64,000 bases of DNA from Planctomycetaceae bacterium (lineage in GTDB: Bacteria > Planctomycetota > Planctomycetia > Pirellulales > Pirellulaceae). The stretch covers positions 1 through 64,000 of the forward strand of contig JACKHN010000006.1 of the NCBI GenBank assembly GCA_020638975.1. Direction: 5' to 3'. Position numbers and translations under genes: made by a program. The first letter of the stretch is position 1. Each line of letters begins with the position of its first letter. This document shows positions 27,330-36,610 of this stretch, piece after piece. The notes below the pieces were generated by a model. The model was given only the letters and a program-made list of their open reading frames with translations. It searched no databases and was not told the origin of the DNA.

Positions 27330-28166
27330 TTACACACGCTTTGCGGTCATTGCACAGACGGCGTAGAGTCTTGGTCCAAGATCCCACACCCACGGATTGC
27401 TCAATCTCACGTCGGTTAAATGTGGTGCCAACGATTCATCCGTTTCAAGTAGTTGTTTGATGACAAATGGATTCACGCCACTAAAGAAATTGCGATCTGC
27501 GATGGCCCGCCCGACCAGTGCTACCACTTCAGTCGGCGAACAGGTAGCCAACTCTGGAAGCGTGCTTGACGACACGACGTCGGTGATGAGAACGACCGTG
27601 CCACCCGGCGTTGCGAGGCTGACCAACTGTCGTAGGTGCTCATGGCGCACACAGGTCAGCAATTCGAGGAAACGGGGATGATTCTCGCCCAAGGTGAGTG
27701 CGACCGACTCGATCAGCTGGCTGAGCAGGCAAACGGACGCAGCCACAGAGAAGGTAGCTTCGCCTAGCAGCGGGGCGCGGTGACTCGCTAAAGAAATACA
27801 GGCGTCGACCTGCTCGTCCGTCGCAGGCTGCTCAGGCGTCCATGCGGACATGAGATGCGTGACGCCCGTGACATCAATGCCTCCCTGTATCGCGATCGCA
27901 TCGCTAGCAACCTCTTGTCGAGTGATTCCTGCTTGGATCGCCTCTTCGTCGATATCGACCAAGTCAATGTGCCCATACGCTTGAGTGAGTCGAGCAAGGG
28001 CGAGGTCGTTACAGTTACCGGCGCCTAAGACACACAGTCGTCCGTTTTCGACAGGTGCCATGTCGAGTAGCAGTTGCGTTACGCGTTCGCGATGGGACGC
28101 GAAACACGCCCAACCACTTTGCGTCTCCGCGTTTCGTGATGATTGTAGTTCGTCAATTCGTGGCAT
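27330..28166 (-). CDS. SAM-dependent methyltransferase-like protein
   Basis: 278 residues. The N-terminal half has a Rossmann core of the class I methyltransferase type: GRLCVLGAGNCNDLALARLT (motif I, about residues 42-61) and HIDLVDIDEEAI with the acidic residue that would contact the SAM ribose (about 66-77). Further strands (PGGTVVLITDVVSSS near residue 190) fit the same fold. No catalytic motif names the substrate. It has no signal peptide or membrane helix. It precedes the VOC gene on the same strand with 49 bp between them. Confidence 0.65.
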   Translation of the reverse strand: MPRIDELQSSRNAETQSGWACFASHRERVTQLLLDMAPVENGRLCVLGAGNCNDLALARLTQAYGHIDLVDIDEEAIQAGITRQEVASDAIAIQGGIDVTGVTHLMSAWTPEQPATDEQVDACISLASHRAPLLGEATFSVAASVCLLSQLIESVALTLGENHPRFLELLTCVRHEHLRQLVSLATPGGTVVLITDVVSSSTLPELATCSPTEVVALVGRAIADRNFFSGVNPFVIKQLLETDESLAPHLTDVRLSNPWVWDLGPRLYAVCAMTAKRV

Positions 28167-28489
28167 TGTGAGTTCTCAAACAGGTACGACGACCGTCCGA
28201 GTCTGTCGCACGCCGGAAATCCACGTGGCTCGACGTCCATGGTACGTGTGATTCACCGAGCTTGACCGTTCATCAGGCTGTACTCTCTCGGGACTCGGGA
28301 ATCCGGTTCCTCATCAGGGTACCACCACGACCGGCTTCACGCGAGAATTCGCGGCTTGGACGGGCAGACGCGTTGTACCGGCTAGGTAAAATATAACGAT
28401 TCGATCAGGCGAATCGAACATGACAGCCGTAACGTGTCGATGGATGATGGTGCTGCCCTTACTTCACACCACAACCAACGCACACCTCC
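28167..28489. other. Intergenic region without a recognised gene
   Basis: 323 bp between divergent genes. A TTGACC hexamer at 28262-28267 could be a -35 for the small gene at 28490, but no good -10 follows. No repeat, RNA gene or coding frame was recognised. Confidence 0.35.
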
Positions 28490-28747
28490 ATGCAACACGC
28501 CAAGATTCTTGAAACCGTCCGCCAGCACGTTCGTCGTACTTTCGTCGCCCAGGGCGTCGTGGATGTCGATGACTGCTGCGAAACGATCCTGATTCGCGAC
28601 GGCTTTTACTGCGGACGTCGCTTCACTTGCGATAGCCACCGAGCGATTTGGTTCGTCGAAGAACGGCTGATCAAGTTTTTCGGTGAAGACGGCGAGTTCT
28701 TATACGCGCAACCGATCGACGAGATTCCCAATTCAGCGGTTGCCTAA
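28490..28747 (+). CDS. Small protein of unknown function
   Basis: 85 residues from an ATG. The composition looks like a real folded small protein: charged N-terminal helix (MQHAKILETVRQHVRRTFVA), a strand-rich middle with a CC pair and two more cysteines (CCETILIRDGFYCGRRFTC), and an acidic C-terminus. The cysteine set might bind a metal, but this is speculative. No signal peptide. It stands alone between two gene-free stretches. Confidence 0.55.
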   Translation: MQHAKILETVRQHVRRTFVAQGVVDVDDCCETILIRDGFYCGRRFTCDSHRAIWFVEERLIKFFGEDGEFLYAQPIDEIPNSAVA

Positions 28748-29250
28748 GCGAAGTCGTCCTGAACTCCGCAGTCCCCGCGAGAAGTTCGGTAACTCGGAAC
28801 AAACGGTTTCCTTGAACGTCTCCATTGCCTCGTTCTCGTCGAAAGCAGATTTCGCTTGATCGTTACCAATTCGGTGAGTTGAGCCACTTGGGGCAGCCTT
28901 CACTGCCCTACAAATCAGCGGCGATCTCACAAAGGTTGGCTACCACGCCGAGATGTCCGAGCGTTCGGAAGATCTCTCGCCGCGACGACTCACCGAACGG
29001 ACGGCACTGGCGGAACAACTCGCGACGGATCACCGCTCCACTGAAGTCCGAACTGAGGTGCCGGCTGACTGCGGGGGAAGTGTGCGAACAACGCGAAATC
29101 TATGAGAGTTGAACTCGTCAGACGACGGCGTCGCTGAGCCGTTGTGCAAATTGCGCGGCTTTCACAATACAAATGCCCCGGGACGCCTCAGACGCGGGTG
29201 TGCCAAAGCGATTAGCCGAACGCACCAGAGTTTGGCCGATCCTCCAAATT
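28748..29250. other. Intergenic region without a recognised gene
   Basis: 503 bp. A 95-codon open frame at 28825-29112 exists but has low-complexity basic composition, no ribosome binding site and no family features, so I do not call it. No repeat, terminator or RNA was recognised. Confidence 0.4.
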
Positions 29251-32148
29251 CTAATTGGCTGGTTCCTTGACGACGAAGTTGACAAGTCTACCCGGCACAA
29301 CAATCTCTTTAATGATGGTTTTGCCTTCCAGCCACGGCTGCACTTTGTCGTCGGCTTTGGCCGCTGCGATCAGATCTTCCTTCGAGATGTCGGGCGCGAC
29401 TTGCACCTTACCGCGAAGTTTACCAAGCACTTGAACGGGTATCTCAATCGTCGATTCGACGAGATACGACTCGTCGCACACGGGCCATGGCTCGTAGGCC
29501 AACGTCGTTCCGTGCCCCAAGAGTTCCCACAACTCTTCGCCAAGGTGCGGTGCAAACGGCGACAGCAGCAAGACGAACTGCTCCATCACGGCCTTCGGAC
29601 GTACGGATTGACTCGTAAAGAAGTTGACAAACTCCATCAGTCGCGAGATTGCGGTGTTGAAGCCGAGCGTCTCGATGTCTTTCGTGACGGCTTTGATCGT
29701 CTTGTGCAGTACACGTAGCTGCTCGTCGGTCGCCGCAACCTCTTGAACGGAAGCGTGCAAGGCAAGTTCTTCGGCATTCTCGTCGACGATGATTCGCCAC
29801 GCACGATTCAAGAATTTCCAGACGCCATCCACGCCGCTCTTGCTCCACGGCTTCGTGGCTTCAAACGCCCCCATGAACATTTCGTACAGACGCAGCGAGT
29901 CGGCTCCATGTTGCCGGACGATGTCATCAGGATTGACGACGTTGCCTCGGCTCTTCGACATCTTGTCCGCTCGCGTCGTAAGTGGAATCTCCGTCCCGGC
30001 GAGATAGAACTGCCCCTGCCGCTTTTCGGTTTGATCCTCCGACAAGTCCGTACTCGCGTCGCCGCTGCCATTCTTCAATATGTAAGTGACCTTGTCCTCC
30101 GACTCAACTCGCAGGGTGTTTAGCTTGAGTTTGTCCAGAACGTCTTTATTCGCTTCGAAGACAGCAGGGGTGATGTGATACTGAGGTTCACCCAGAATCA
30201 TCCCTTGATTGACCAGCCGCTGGAACGGTTCAGCGGTGCTGACGTAGCCGCGATCGAAGAGCACTTTGTGCCAGAATCGGGAGTACAACAGATGCAGCAC
30301 CGCGTGTTCGGCACCTCCGATGTACAGATCCACCGGCATCCAGGCTCTTTCCTTTTCGCGATCCACAAAGGCTGTGCCGTTCTTCGGGTCGATAAATCGC
30401 AGGTAGTACCAGCACGATCCTGCCCATTGCGGCATCGTGTTGGTTTCGCGTTTGTATCGTTTGCCGTCGATGACAGGGTAAAGCCACTCGTCGGGAGATT
30501 TGCCGAGCGGTGGCTCGGGCTTGCCGTGCGGTTTGTAATCGTCCAAGTGCGGCAAGTCGACGGGTAAATCTTCTGGATCGACGGCGCGGATCATGCCCGT
30601 TGGGTTTCCTGCGTCGTCCAATTCATGCAAGATCGGAAACGGCTCGCCCCAAAATCGCTGACGGCTGAATAGCCAATCACGAAGTTTGTAATTTGTGGCC
30701 CTCTTCCCCGTCCCTTGCGTCGCGAGATCGTTCCCGATTTTTTGCTTGAACGCGGCTGTCGTCAGACCGTTGTAATCGCCCGAGTTCACGGCGGTGCCTT
30801 GCTCGGTACAGCACTCTGTCCCCGCCAGCACGGCCGCTCGATCAACGTCTTCCAATTCACCGGGATCAACCACGGCGATCACCGGGATGTTAAAGTGCTG
30901 AGCGAACTCGAAGTCCCGCGTGTCGTGAGCCGGCACGGCCATGATCGCACCGGTGCCGTAGCTGATCAAAACGTAATCGGCTACCCAAATCGGCACCTCC
31001 TCGCCGTTGACGGGATTGATGGCATACGATCCCGTAAAGACACCTGTCTTGTCCTTGGCGAGTTCCGTCCGATCGAGATCGCTTTTTGCAGCGGCCTGTT
31101 CGCAATAAGACTTCACCGCGCTCTTCTGGTCAGCAACGGTCAAACGGTCGACGAACGGATGTTCGGGCGCGATGACCATGTAAGTCGCACCGAACAAAGT
31201 GTCGGGGCGCGTTGTGTAAATACGTAAGACGTCGTCGCCGGGCTTGCGGGGAAAGCCGGATGTTGCACGATCAGACTTCCAAGACTCGAAGGCTGTTGAA
31301 GCACGGTCGGAGTCCGTGGCAGACGACTGGGCGCCAATAAAGAAATCGACTTCTGCACCGCTGCTGCGACCGATCCACTCGCGCTGCATACGTTTGATGC
31401 TATCGGACCAGTCAAGTCCTTCGAGGTCTTGTTCCAGGCGACCGGCGTATTCGGTGATGCGAAGCATCCACTGACGCAGCGGTCTGCGCTCGACGGGATA
31501 ACCACCTCGCTCGCTCTTGCCATCGATGACTTCTTCGTTCGCCAAGACCGTGCCGAGCTTAGGGCACCAATTCACTAAGGCGTCCGATTGGAATGCCAAA
31601 CGATGATCGTCTTGGAAGTGCCGAATGGCGGTATCTCCTTCCGCACGCACTTCGTCGGGAATCGGCAACTCGCTGATCGGTCGCCCTTTCTGTTGATCGT
31701 GATCGAACCACGTATCGAACAGGACCGTGAAGATCCACTGCGTCCAACGGAAGTAGTCGACATCGGTGGTTGCCAGCACGCGACTCCAGTCGTAGCTGAA
31801 GCCAAGCATCTTCAACTGGCGAGTGAACGTCGCGATATTCTTCTCGGTGGAGATACGGGGGGGCGTGTTCGTCTTGATCGCATACTCTTCCGCCGGCAAC
31901 CCGAATGCATCAAAGCCCATCGGATGTAGCACCGACTTGCCGCGCATCCGCTCGAACCGGCAAGTGATATCCGTCGCCGTATAACCCTCCGGATGACCAA
32001 CGTGCAGCCCTTCGCCACTGGGATACGGGAACATATCGAGGACGTAAAGCTTCTCGCCCTCAGGCATTTCCGGAGCCTTGAACGTCTCGTTCTGCTCCCA
32101 ATAACGTTGCCATTTCGGTTCGACGTCAGCAGGATTGTAGCGGGGCAT
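29251..32148 (-). CDS. leuS: Leucyl-tRNA synthetase
   Basis: 965 residues, somewhat above the usual 800-870 because of insertions in the editing and catalytic parts. It charges tRNA-Leu in the cytoplasm. The N-terminus MPRYNPADVEPKWQRYWEQN marks the ATG at 32148; the frame is open further upstream only through a repeat-poor spacer with no conserved residues. The HIGH motif appears as LHVGHPEGYTATD and the KMSKS motif as DKMSKSRGNVVNPDD. The CP1 editing domain carries TTRPDTLFGATYMVIAPEH and the C-terminal anticodon-binding and leucine-specific domains end with KLRGKVQVAPDISKEDLI. Monocistronic as far as can be seen. Confidence 0.98.
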   Translation of the reverse strand: MPRYNPADVEPKWQRYWEQNETFKAPEMPEGEKLYVLDMFPYPSGEGLHVGHPEGYTATDITCRFERMRGKSVLHPMGFDAFGLPAEEYAIKTNTPPRISTEKNIATFTRQLKMLGFSYDWSRVLATTDVDYFRWTQWIFTVLFDTWFDHDQQKGRPISELPIPDEVRAEGDTAIRHFQDDHRLAFQSDALVNWCPKLGTVLANEEVIDGKSERGGYPVERRPLRQWMLRITEYAGRLEQDLEGLDWSDSIKRMQREWIGRSSGAEVDFFIGAQSSATDSDRASTAFESWKSDRATSGFPRKPGDDVLRIYTTRPDTLFGATYMVIAPEHPFVDRLTVADQKSAVKSYCEQAAAKSDLDRTELAKDKTGVFTGSYAINPVNGEEVPIWVADYVLISYGTGAIMAVPAHDTRDFEFAQHFNIPVIAVVDPGELEDVDRAAVLAGTECCTEQGTAVNSGDYNGLTTAAFKQKIGNDLATQGTGKRATNYKLRDWLFSRQRFWGEPFPILHELDDAGNPTGMIRAVDPEDLPVDLPHLDDYKPHGKPEPPLGKSPDEWLYPVIDGKRYKRETNTMPQWAGSCWYYLRFIDPKNGTAFVDREKERAWMPVDLYIGGAEHAVLHLLYSRFWHKVLFDRGYVSTAEPFQRLVNQGMILGEPQYHITPAVFEANKDVLDKLKLNTLRVESEDKVTYILKNGSGDASTDLSEDQTEKRQGQFYLAGTEIPLTTRADKMSKSRGNVVNPDDIVRQHGADSLRLYEMFMGAFEATKPWSKSGVDGVWKFLNRAWRIIVDENAEELALHASVQEVAATDEQLRVLHKTIKAVTKDIETLGFNTAISRLMEFVNFFTSQSVRPKAVMEQFVLLLSPFAPHLGEELWELLGHGTTLAYEPWPVCDESYLVESTIEIPVQVLGKLRGKVQVAPDISKEDLIAAAKADDKVQPWLEGKTIIKEIVVPGRLVNFVVKEPAN

Positions 32149-32411
32149 AGTGATTGCTTTTGGTTTGGTTGGACATGGTGACGACAAACCTCGAGAGCAC
32201 TCGGTTCGCCAAGAGGCATTCGAAATGGTGGTTGCGACGTCAGCAGGTAATAGCGGCTGGACTGGGTGAGTCAAGATTCTACTGGGTGAGGCAGAAATCG
32301 TGAACGGGGACGCCAGCAGCGAGGTGCCAACAACGTGAGTTATTGAACCCGATACTCGCGTGGAACGTTGAGACAACAGACTCGGAGTCCAGCGTCACGG
32401 CATTCCGGAGA

Positions 32412-32545
32412 CAGGGCTTTTCAGTTTCTCAATTTGAAGGGATTCGTACGACGACTCTCCGAAGCCGTCGAGCTACGAATTACTGAGTTCGACGGCTTCG
32501 GAGAGCCGCTGTACAAACTGTGCAGATGGAACAAGACGTAGCCCT
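32412..32545. mobile_element. MITE-like palindromic element, second family, copy 1
   Basis: 134 bp, starting CAGGGCTTTTC and ending with the complementary AGCCCT. The centre is a large palindrome around CTCCGAAGCCGTCGA / TCGACGGCTTCGGAG. A perfect 11-bp direct repeat, CATTCCGGAGA, flanks it at 32401-32411 and 32546-32556. It has no coding capacity. With copy C of the other family it fills most of the 638-bp gap between leuS and the lipoprotein gene. Confidence 0.9.
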
Positions 32546-32557
32546 CATTCCGGAGAG

Positions 32558-32658
32558 GGTAGTTGTACACTTTGCCGCAAGTCTGGCACTCCTGCCCGAC
32601 AAAAGACGGCCAAGAGTGACCGTCCTACTTTCCGGAATCTCAAACTGTACCACTTACC
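32558..32658 (+). mobile_element. 100-bp MITE-like element, copy C
   Basis: 101 bp with conserved core 32562-32653, matching copies A and B. The 8-bp direct repeat CCGGAGAG flanks it at 32550-32557 and 32659-32666. The left repeat overlaps the right target duplication of the neighbouring second-family element, so two unrelated elements entered the same few bases. It lies about 130 bp upstream of the lipoprotein start. Confidence 0.88.
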
Positions 32659-32786
32659 CCGGAGAGAATTGAATTGACAGAACTATTGCGGTGCAATACG
32701 CTGCTTACTACCCACCTTTCAAGGCGTGAAGTTGACGCCTGCGAGTGACCGACTTCCCGCCTACTTTCATCCTTGGAGCCTTGCCG

Positions 32787-33200
32787 ATGCAGCGGTTTGC
32801 ATTCATCGTGCTGTTTCTCCCCTTCCTCTCTTTGTTTCTCGGCTGCGGACCTGATACGGGCGGTCGAGTCGGTGTGTCCGGAACCGTGACTTTCCATGGT
32901 GAACCACTCGAATTCGGTACGATTCAGTTTGTCGCTACCGACGGATCCCAAATGAGTGGCGCGGCAATCAGCGACGGGAAGTATGAAGTGCCGGCCATTC
33001 AGGGACTCACGCCCGGGAAATACACCGTTCGGGTGTCGGCCGTGAAGGAGGCTGCGGCGGACGTCGAAGCGCCAGGTGACAGTACGATTGCTGAGACCGA
33101 GAACCAGGAATTAATTCCCGCAGAATTCAACGTAAATAGCACGATTACGACCGAAGTTACCGGCAAGGCGGCAAACACCTTCGACGTGGCGATCCCGTAA
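32787..33200 (+). CDS. Small lipoprotein with carboxypeptidase-regulatory-like beta-sandwich
   Basis: 137 residues from the ATG at 32787 (GGAG site 9 bases upstream). The N-terminus is a lipoprotein signal with lipobox LFLGC (Cys near residue 19), so the protein is anchored to a membrane by a lipid. The rest fits the transthyretin-like fold common in planctomycete lipoproteins: GVSGTVTFHGEPLEFGTIQF, PAIQGLTPGKYTVRV and a final TFDVAIP strand. Such proteins are regularly encoded beside DUF1559 proteins, as here (88 bp upstream). The exact role is unknown. Confidence 0.85.
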   Translation: MQRFAFIVLFLPFLSLFLGCGPDTGGRVGVSGTVTFHGEPLEFGTIQFVATDGSQMSGAAISDGKYEVPAIQGLTPGKYTVRVSAVKEAAADVEAPGDSTIAETENQELIPAEFNVNSTITTEVTGKAANTFDVAIP

Positions 33201-33288
33201 TAATATTGCGCATATTAGTCTGTCTTAACGATTTTCTTTTCGCTTGTTCTCTCTTTCCTTTTTTGCTCATATTTTTCGGAGTACAGAG

Positions 33289-34203
33289 ATGAAACATCGT
33301 CGTGCATTCACACTCGTTGAGCTTCTCGTGGTCATCGCGATCATCGGCATTCTTGTGGCGTTACTTTTGCCGGCGGTTCAAGCGGCGAGGGAAGCGGCTC
33401 GGCGGATGCAGTGCGGAAACAACTTAAAGCAGATTGGCTTGTCGGTACACAACTATCACGACACGTTCAAAAAATTCCCGCCTGGCGCTTGGGGATGTTG
33501 CTGGGGAACGTGGATGATCTGCATTCAACCGTTTATGGAACAAAGCAACTTGTACGACCGATATAGCTTCAACAACAAGTTCGGCACGCCCGTTGATGAC
33601 TCGCGGTACAATCATTCGATCAACCTTCCGGTGACGCAGACGAGATTAGATGCCCATACATGCCCTAGCGATCAGCCAAACGCACCGTTTTCTAACATCA
33701 CGAGCCACAACTACGCGGCGAATTATGGGAATACCGGGTACGGTCGACAGGCACAACTGAATGGCGTAACGTTCGGCGAAGCACCATTTTCCGTAGTCTC
33801 CGCCACCACTCTCAATCGCATTGTTGGTCTCGCCGCGATCACTGACGGGACGAGCAGCACGTTTATGGTCGGCGAAGTCCTACAAGGAAAAGGAAATGAC
33901 CTGCGAGGCTTCGTTTGGTGGGGAGACGCGTCAAGCTTTACAACTTACTTGCCGCCGAACACGAGTCTGCCTGATCGTATTTACACCGCCACCTACTGCA
34001 AGGACAACCCAGTACTCAAACTCCCTTGCGCCGTCTCCACTACAACAGATCCCACGATGTTTGCATTACGCAGTCGACACCCGGGCGGAGTTCAGGTTTC
34101 GCTTTGCGATGGATCAACTCGCTTTGTTGCGGAAACGATCAATCTGAACACCTATCGTGCTCTAAGTACGAGTCAGGGCGGAGAGGTCGTCGGTGACTAC
34201 TAG
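33289..34203 (+). CDS. DUF1559 protein with type IV pilin-like N-terminus
   Basis: 304 residues from the ATG at 33289 (CGGAG 7 bases upstream). The N-terminus carries a prepilin cleavage and methylation motif, RRAFTLVELLVVIAIIGILV, then the DUF1559 hallmark AAREAARRMQCGNNLKQIGL. The C-terminus has RSRHPGGVQVSLCDGSTRFV and a final GGEVVGDY, both typical of this large planctomycete family. The protein is expected to be processed by a prepilin peptidase and exported as a pseudopilin-like envelope protein. The stop codon lies inside the left end of a palindromic repeat. Confidence 0.95.
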   Translation: MKHRRAFTLVELLVVIAIIGILVALLLPAVQAAREAARRMQCGNNLKQIGLSVHNYHDTFKKFPPGAWGCCWGTWMICIQPFMEQSNLYDRYSFNNKFGTPVDDSRYNHSINLPVTQTRLDAHTCPSDQPNAPFSNITSHNYAANYGNTGYGRQAQLNGVTFGEAPFSVVSATTLNRIVGLAAITDGTSSTFMVGEVLQGKGNDLRGFVWWGDASSFTTYLPPNTSLPDRIYTATYCKDNPVLKLPCAVSTTTDPTMFALRSRHPGGVQVSLCDGSTRFVAETINLNTYRALSTSQGGEVVGDY

Positions 34204-34353
34204 TACTGCGTTACACCTTGATTTTAGGGTTTGCCGGTTTCGTGAGCCGTGACGCGTAAGCGGTCGGGCAGCGAGGAATGCAGGGCACGCCCGGGGCCTT
34301 ACGGCCAGCGGCTCACTTCATTCACCCTAATCCTTAGCGGTAACGCAGCACTA
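34201..34353. repeat. Palindromic repeat abutting the DUF1559 stop codon
   Basis: 14-bp ends with one mismatch (TAGTACTGCGTTAC at 34201-34214 and its complement at 34340-34353) enclose an inner GTGAGCCG/CGGCTCAC pair. The TAG stop of the DUF1559 gene is the first three bases of the left end. The remaining sequence to 34564 shows only a ribosome binding site (AAGGA) for the next gene. Confidence 0.75.
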
Positions 34354-34564
34354 GGTCGTGCGGGCATTTATTAATCGAAAGTCTGCCGCTAAGGCGGCGC
34401 GACTCTAGCGACGCGGATAGTTTCTAGGTTGGGTGCCGTTTGTACTCAGTACGAGTCAATGAGCCGGTAGTTTGCGAGCGGTTCGCCGGTAGCGAATTGC
34501 TGCGCTGGCGATAGGTTGGTATCCTGAACAGCCCGCCGACTCTGCACCCACCAAGGAAACCGCC

Positions 34565-35914
34565 ATGGGAAGACTGTTAAAAGGTCTCTGCTCAGGCTTC
34601 GTGTTAGCAATTGTTTTCACCTGCGTCGCGATCGCTTGCGAAACGCCGGTCTATCGATATGCCATGTATCGGTGGCAACCTGCTCCCTATGAAGTCTATT
34701 TCTTTCATGATCAGCCCGCGACGGAGCAAGACCAGCGTGTACAAGAGCTGCTGACTGAGTTCGAGCGCGGGGGCGACAGTCGCGCGAACGTGGCGCATAT
34801 CCCCGTCAACATCAGTGAAGATCCCGAGCTTGCCTCCGTACCGCCTGATGTCAAGAAGGCGTGGCTCGACCGGGAAGACAAGTCGCTGCCCAGCTATTTT
34901 ATTTCGACTCCCTACGGTGTCGGAATCTCGTTCGAGCAACTCGACGAGGCAAAAGTAAGATCGCTGGTCGAGTCGCCTGCCCGAAAAAGCTTGGCCGCCC
35001 AACTTGAAACGGGCAAACTCGGCGTCTTCATAATGCTCAGCGGCAAAGATGCCGCGGAATCCGAAGCGACGGAGTCGATCCTGAACGGATTGGTGGAAGA
35101 GGTACAGCAAGGCAAGGTGAGTTTGTATGTATCGCCCGCACAGGGAGCGCCCGAAACCGAGACAAAGGCCACCACGCCAACGAACGAACTAGGTTTCATC
35201 AAGATTGATCGCGATGACGCAGAGGAACAATGGTTCGTCCGTTCGCTGCTGGCGATGGAGCCTGATCTGGCAGCCGAAGAACGACCGATGGTGTTTCTGG
35301 TTTACGGACGAGCTCGTGCGCTGCTACCTTACATCGGCAAAGGAATCACTCGCGAGAATCTGATTCGCGAGATTGAGTTCATCAGCGGTGCTTGCTCCTG
35401 CACGGTCAAAGAACAGAATCCCGGCGTCGACTTGTTAGTTCGCTATGACTGGGAATCAGCCGCAGCGGCCTTGGCCGATAAGTTTGGCAACGAAGAAGGG
35501 AACGAAAGCAATTTCGGTCCCGAGATGTTCTTCCCGGAGCTGATCATCCCCGAAAGCGGCTCCGCCGTCAGCACCGAACTCGCAGCAACGGAAGTCACGG
35601 AACCTGTCATCGACAACACGATCATCGAGCAGCCCCCCGAAGCCGTGGACGCTGGGACAAGTCTAACGTCAGCAGAGACTGACACCGTTGTCGAGGCAAC
35701 GGAGACAGAAACGCCGAAAGACCCAGAACTCAGCGCAACGCCCACCGGCCCCGAAGTGGCAACCGTCAGCCCTGCTCCTGCCACGGTACCGTCGAACAAC
35801 GTCACGACTTCCTCGTCCTCGAGCCTGACGAGCGTCTGGATTGTTGGAGCAGGCATCGGCATCGCGTTGATTGTGCTCTTCGGATTGACTTTCGTCGTTC
35901 TGCGTCCCCGCTAG
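34565..35914 (+). CDS. Exported protein with C-terminal membrane anchor, unknown function
   Basis: 449 residues. It begins with a signal peptide (MGRLLKGLCSGFVLAIVFTC, then VAIACETPVYRYAMYRW). The soluble part is about 380 residues, of mixed alpha/beta composition with an acidic, Thr/Glu/Val-rich spacer (about 330-415) that looks disordered. A single membrane helix (SVWIVGAGIGIALIVLFGLT) precedes a short basic tail, so the bulk probably faces the periplasm. A motif SGACSCTVKEQNPG contains a CSC pair. The ABC ATPase gene starts 23 bp after its stop, so the two are likely co-transcribed. I do not recognise the family. Confidence 0.75.
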   Translation: MGRLLKGLCSGFVLAIVFTCVAIACETPVYRYAMYRWQPAPYEVYFFHDQPATEQDQRVQELLTEFERGGDSRANVAHIPVNISEDPELASVPPDVKKAWLDREDKSLPSYFISTPYGVGISFEQLDEAKVRSLVESPARKSLAAQLETGKLGVFIMLSGKDAAESEATESILNGLVEEVQQGKVSLYVSPAQGAPETETKATTPTNELGFIKIDRDDAEEQWFVRSLLAMEPDLAAEERPMVFLVYGRARALLPYIGKGITRENLIREIEFISGACSCTVKEQNPGVDLLVRYDWESAAAALADKFGNEEGNESNFGPEMFFPELIIPESGSAVSTELAATEVTEPVIDNTIIEQPPEAVDAGTSLTSAETDTVVEATETETPKDPELSATPTGPEVATVSPAPATVPSNNVTTSSSSSLTSVWIVGAGIGIALIVLFGLTFVVLRPR

Positions 35915-35937
35915 ATGCTCGCAAGGTGTCCGCTCTG

Positions 35938-36609
35938 ATGATCGAACTGATTGGCGTAAGCAAGGTCTATCGCACGTCCCATGGCGACGTCCGCGCATTG
36001 GACGAAGTGACGCTTTCCATTCAAGAAGGTGAGTTCGTCGCGTTAAAAGGGCATAGCGGCAGCGGCAAGTCGACTTTGTTGGCATTGCTCGGCGGACTGG
36101 CCGTGCCGAACACCGGGAGTATCTCGGTGGCGGGGCGAGACGTTGGAAAGCTTTCCTCAAGCGAACGCGCTCGCTTTCGTGAGGAGAATGTTGGCTTCGT
36201 TTTTCAAATGTTTCACCTGCTCCCATATCTAAGCGTCTTGGACAACGTCCTCGTCGCTGCCCCTGCGGCATCACGATCGACAAGTCGGGATTACGCAAAG
36301 CAACTACTCAGCGGGTTCGGGATGGACGAACGTATCACCCATCGCCCCAGTCAGTTGAGCGCCGGCGAACGCCAACGGGTTGCGATGGCCCGAGCGTTGC
36401 TAAACCGACCGAAACTGTTGCTCGCCGACGAGCCCACGGGCAACTTGGACGAGAAGAATGCCGAGGCTCTGCTGGACTTCCTCGGCGGCTTTCATCGAGA
36501 AGGCGGCACGATCGTTTTGGCCACTCACGATGACCGCGCGGCGGAGCGAGCTGATCGCATTATCGAACTGGCATCCGGCAAAGTGACTTCACCAGTTGCC
36601 GCGGCATGA
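35938..36609 (+). CDS. ABC transporter ATP-binding protein, LolD/MacB type
   Basis: 223 residues. Walker A is GHSGSGKSTLLALLGG, the signature motif LSAGERQRVAMARALL, and Walker B LLLADEPTGNLDEKN; the Q-loop region reads VGFVFQMFHLLPYLSV. This is the sequence style of LolD/MacB/FtsE-type ATPases that power lipoprotein release or efflux with an FtsX-like permease. The ATG at 35938 is favoured by an AAGGTG site. No permease is encoded next to it: upstream is the anchored unknown protein and downstream is a convergent gene, so its membrane partner must be elsewhere or be unusual. Confidence 0.92.
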   Translation: MIELIGVSKVYRTSHGDVRALDEVTLSIQEGEFVALKGHSGSGKSTLLALLGGLAVPNTGSISVAGRDVGKLSSSERARFREENVGFVFQMFHLLPYLSVLDNVLVAAPAASRSTSRDYAKQLLSGFGMDERITHRPSQLSAGERQRVAMARALLNRPKLLLADEPTGNLDEKNAEALLDFLGGFHREGGTIVLATHDDRAAERADRIIELASGKVTSPVAAA

Positions 36610-36610
36610 T

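Noticed and set aside
28825..29112. 95-codon frame in the gap before leuS
   Set aside because: Basic, low-complexity translation with no ribosome binding site or neighbours supporting it.
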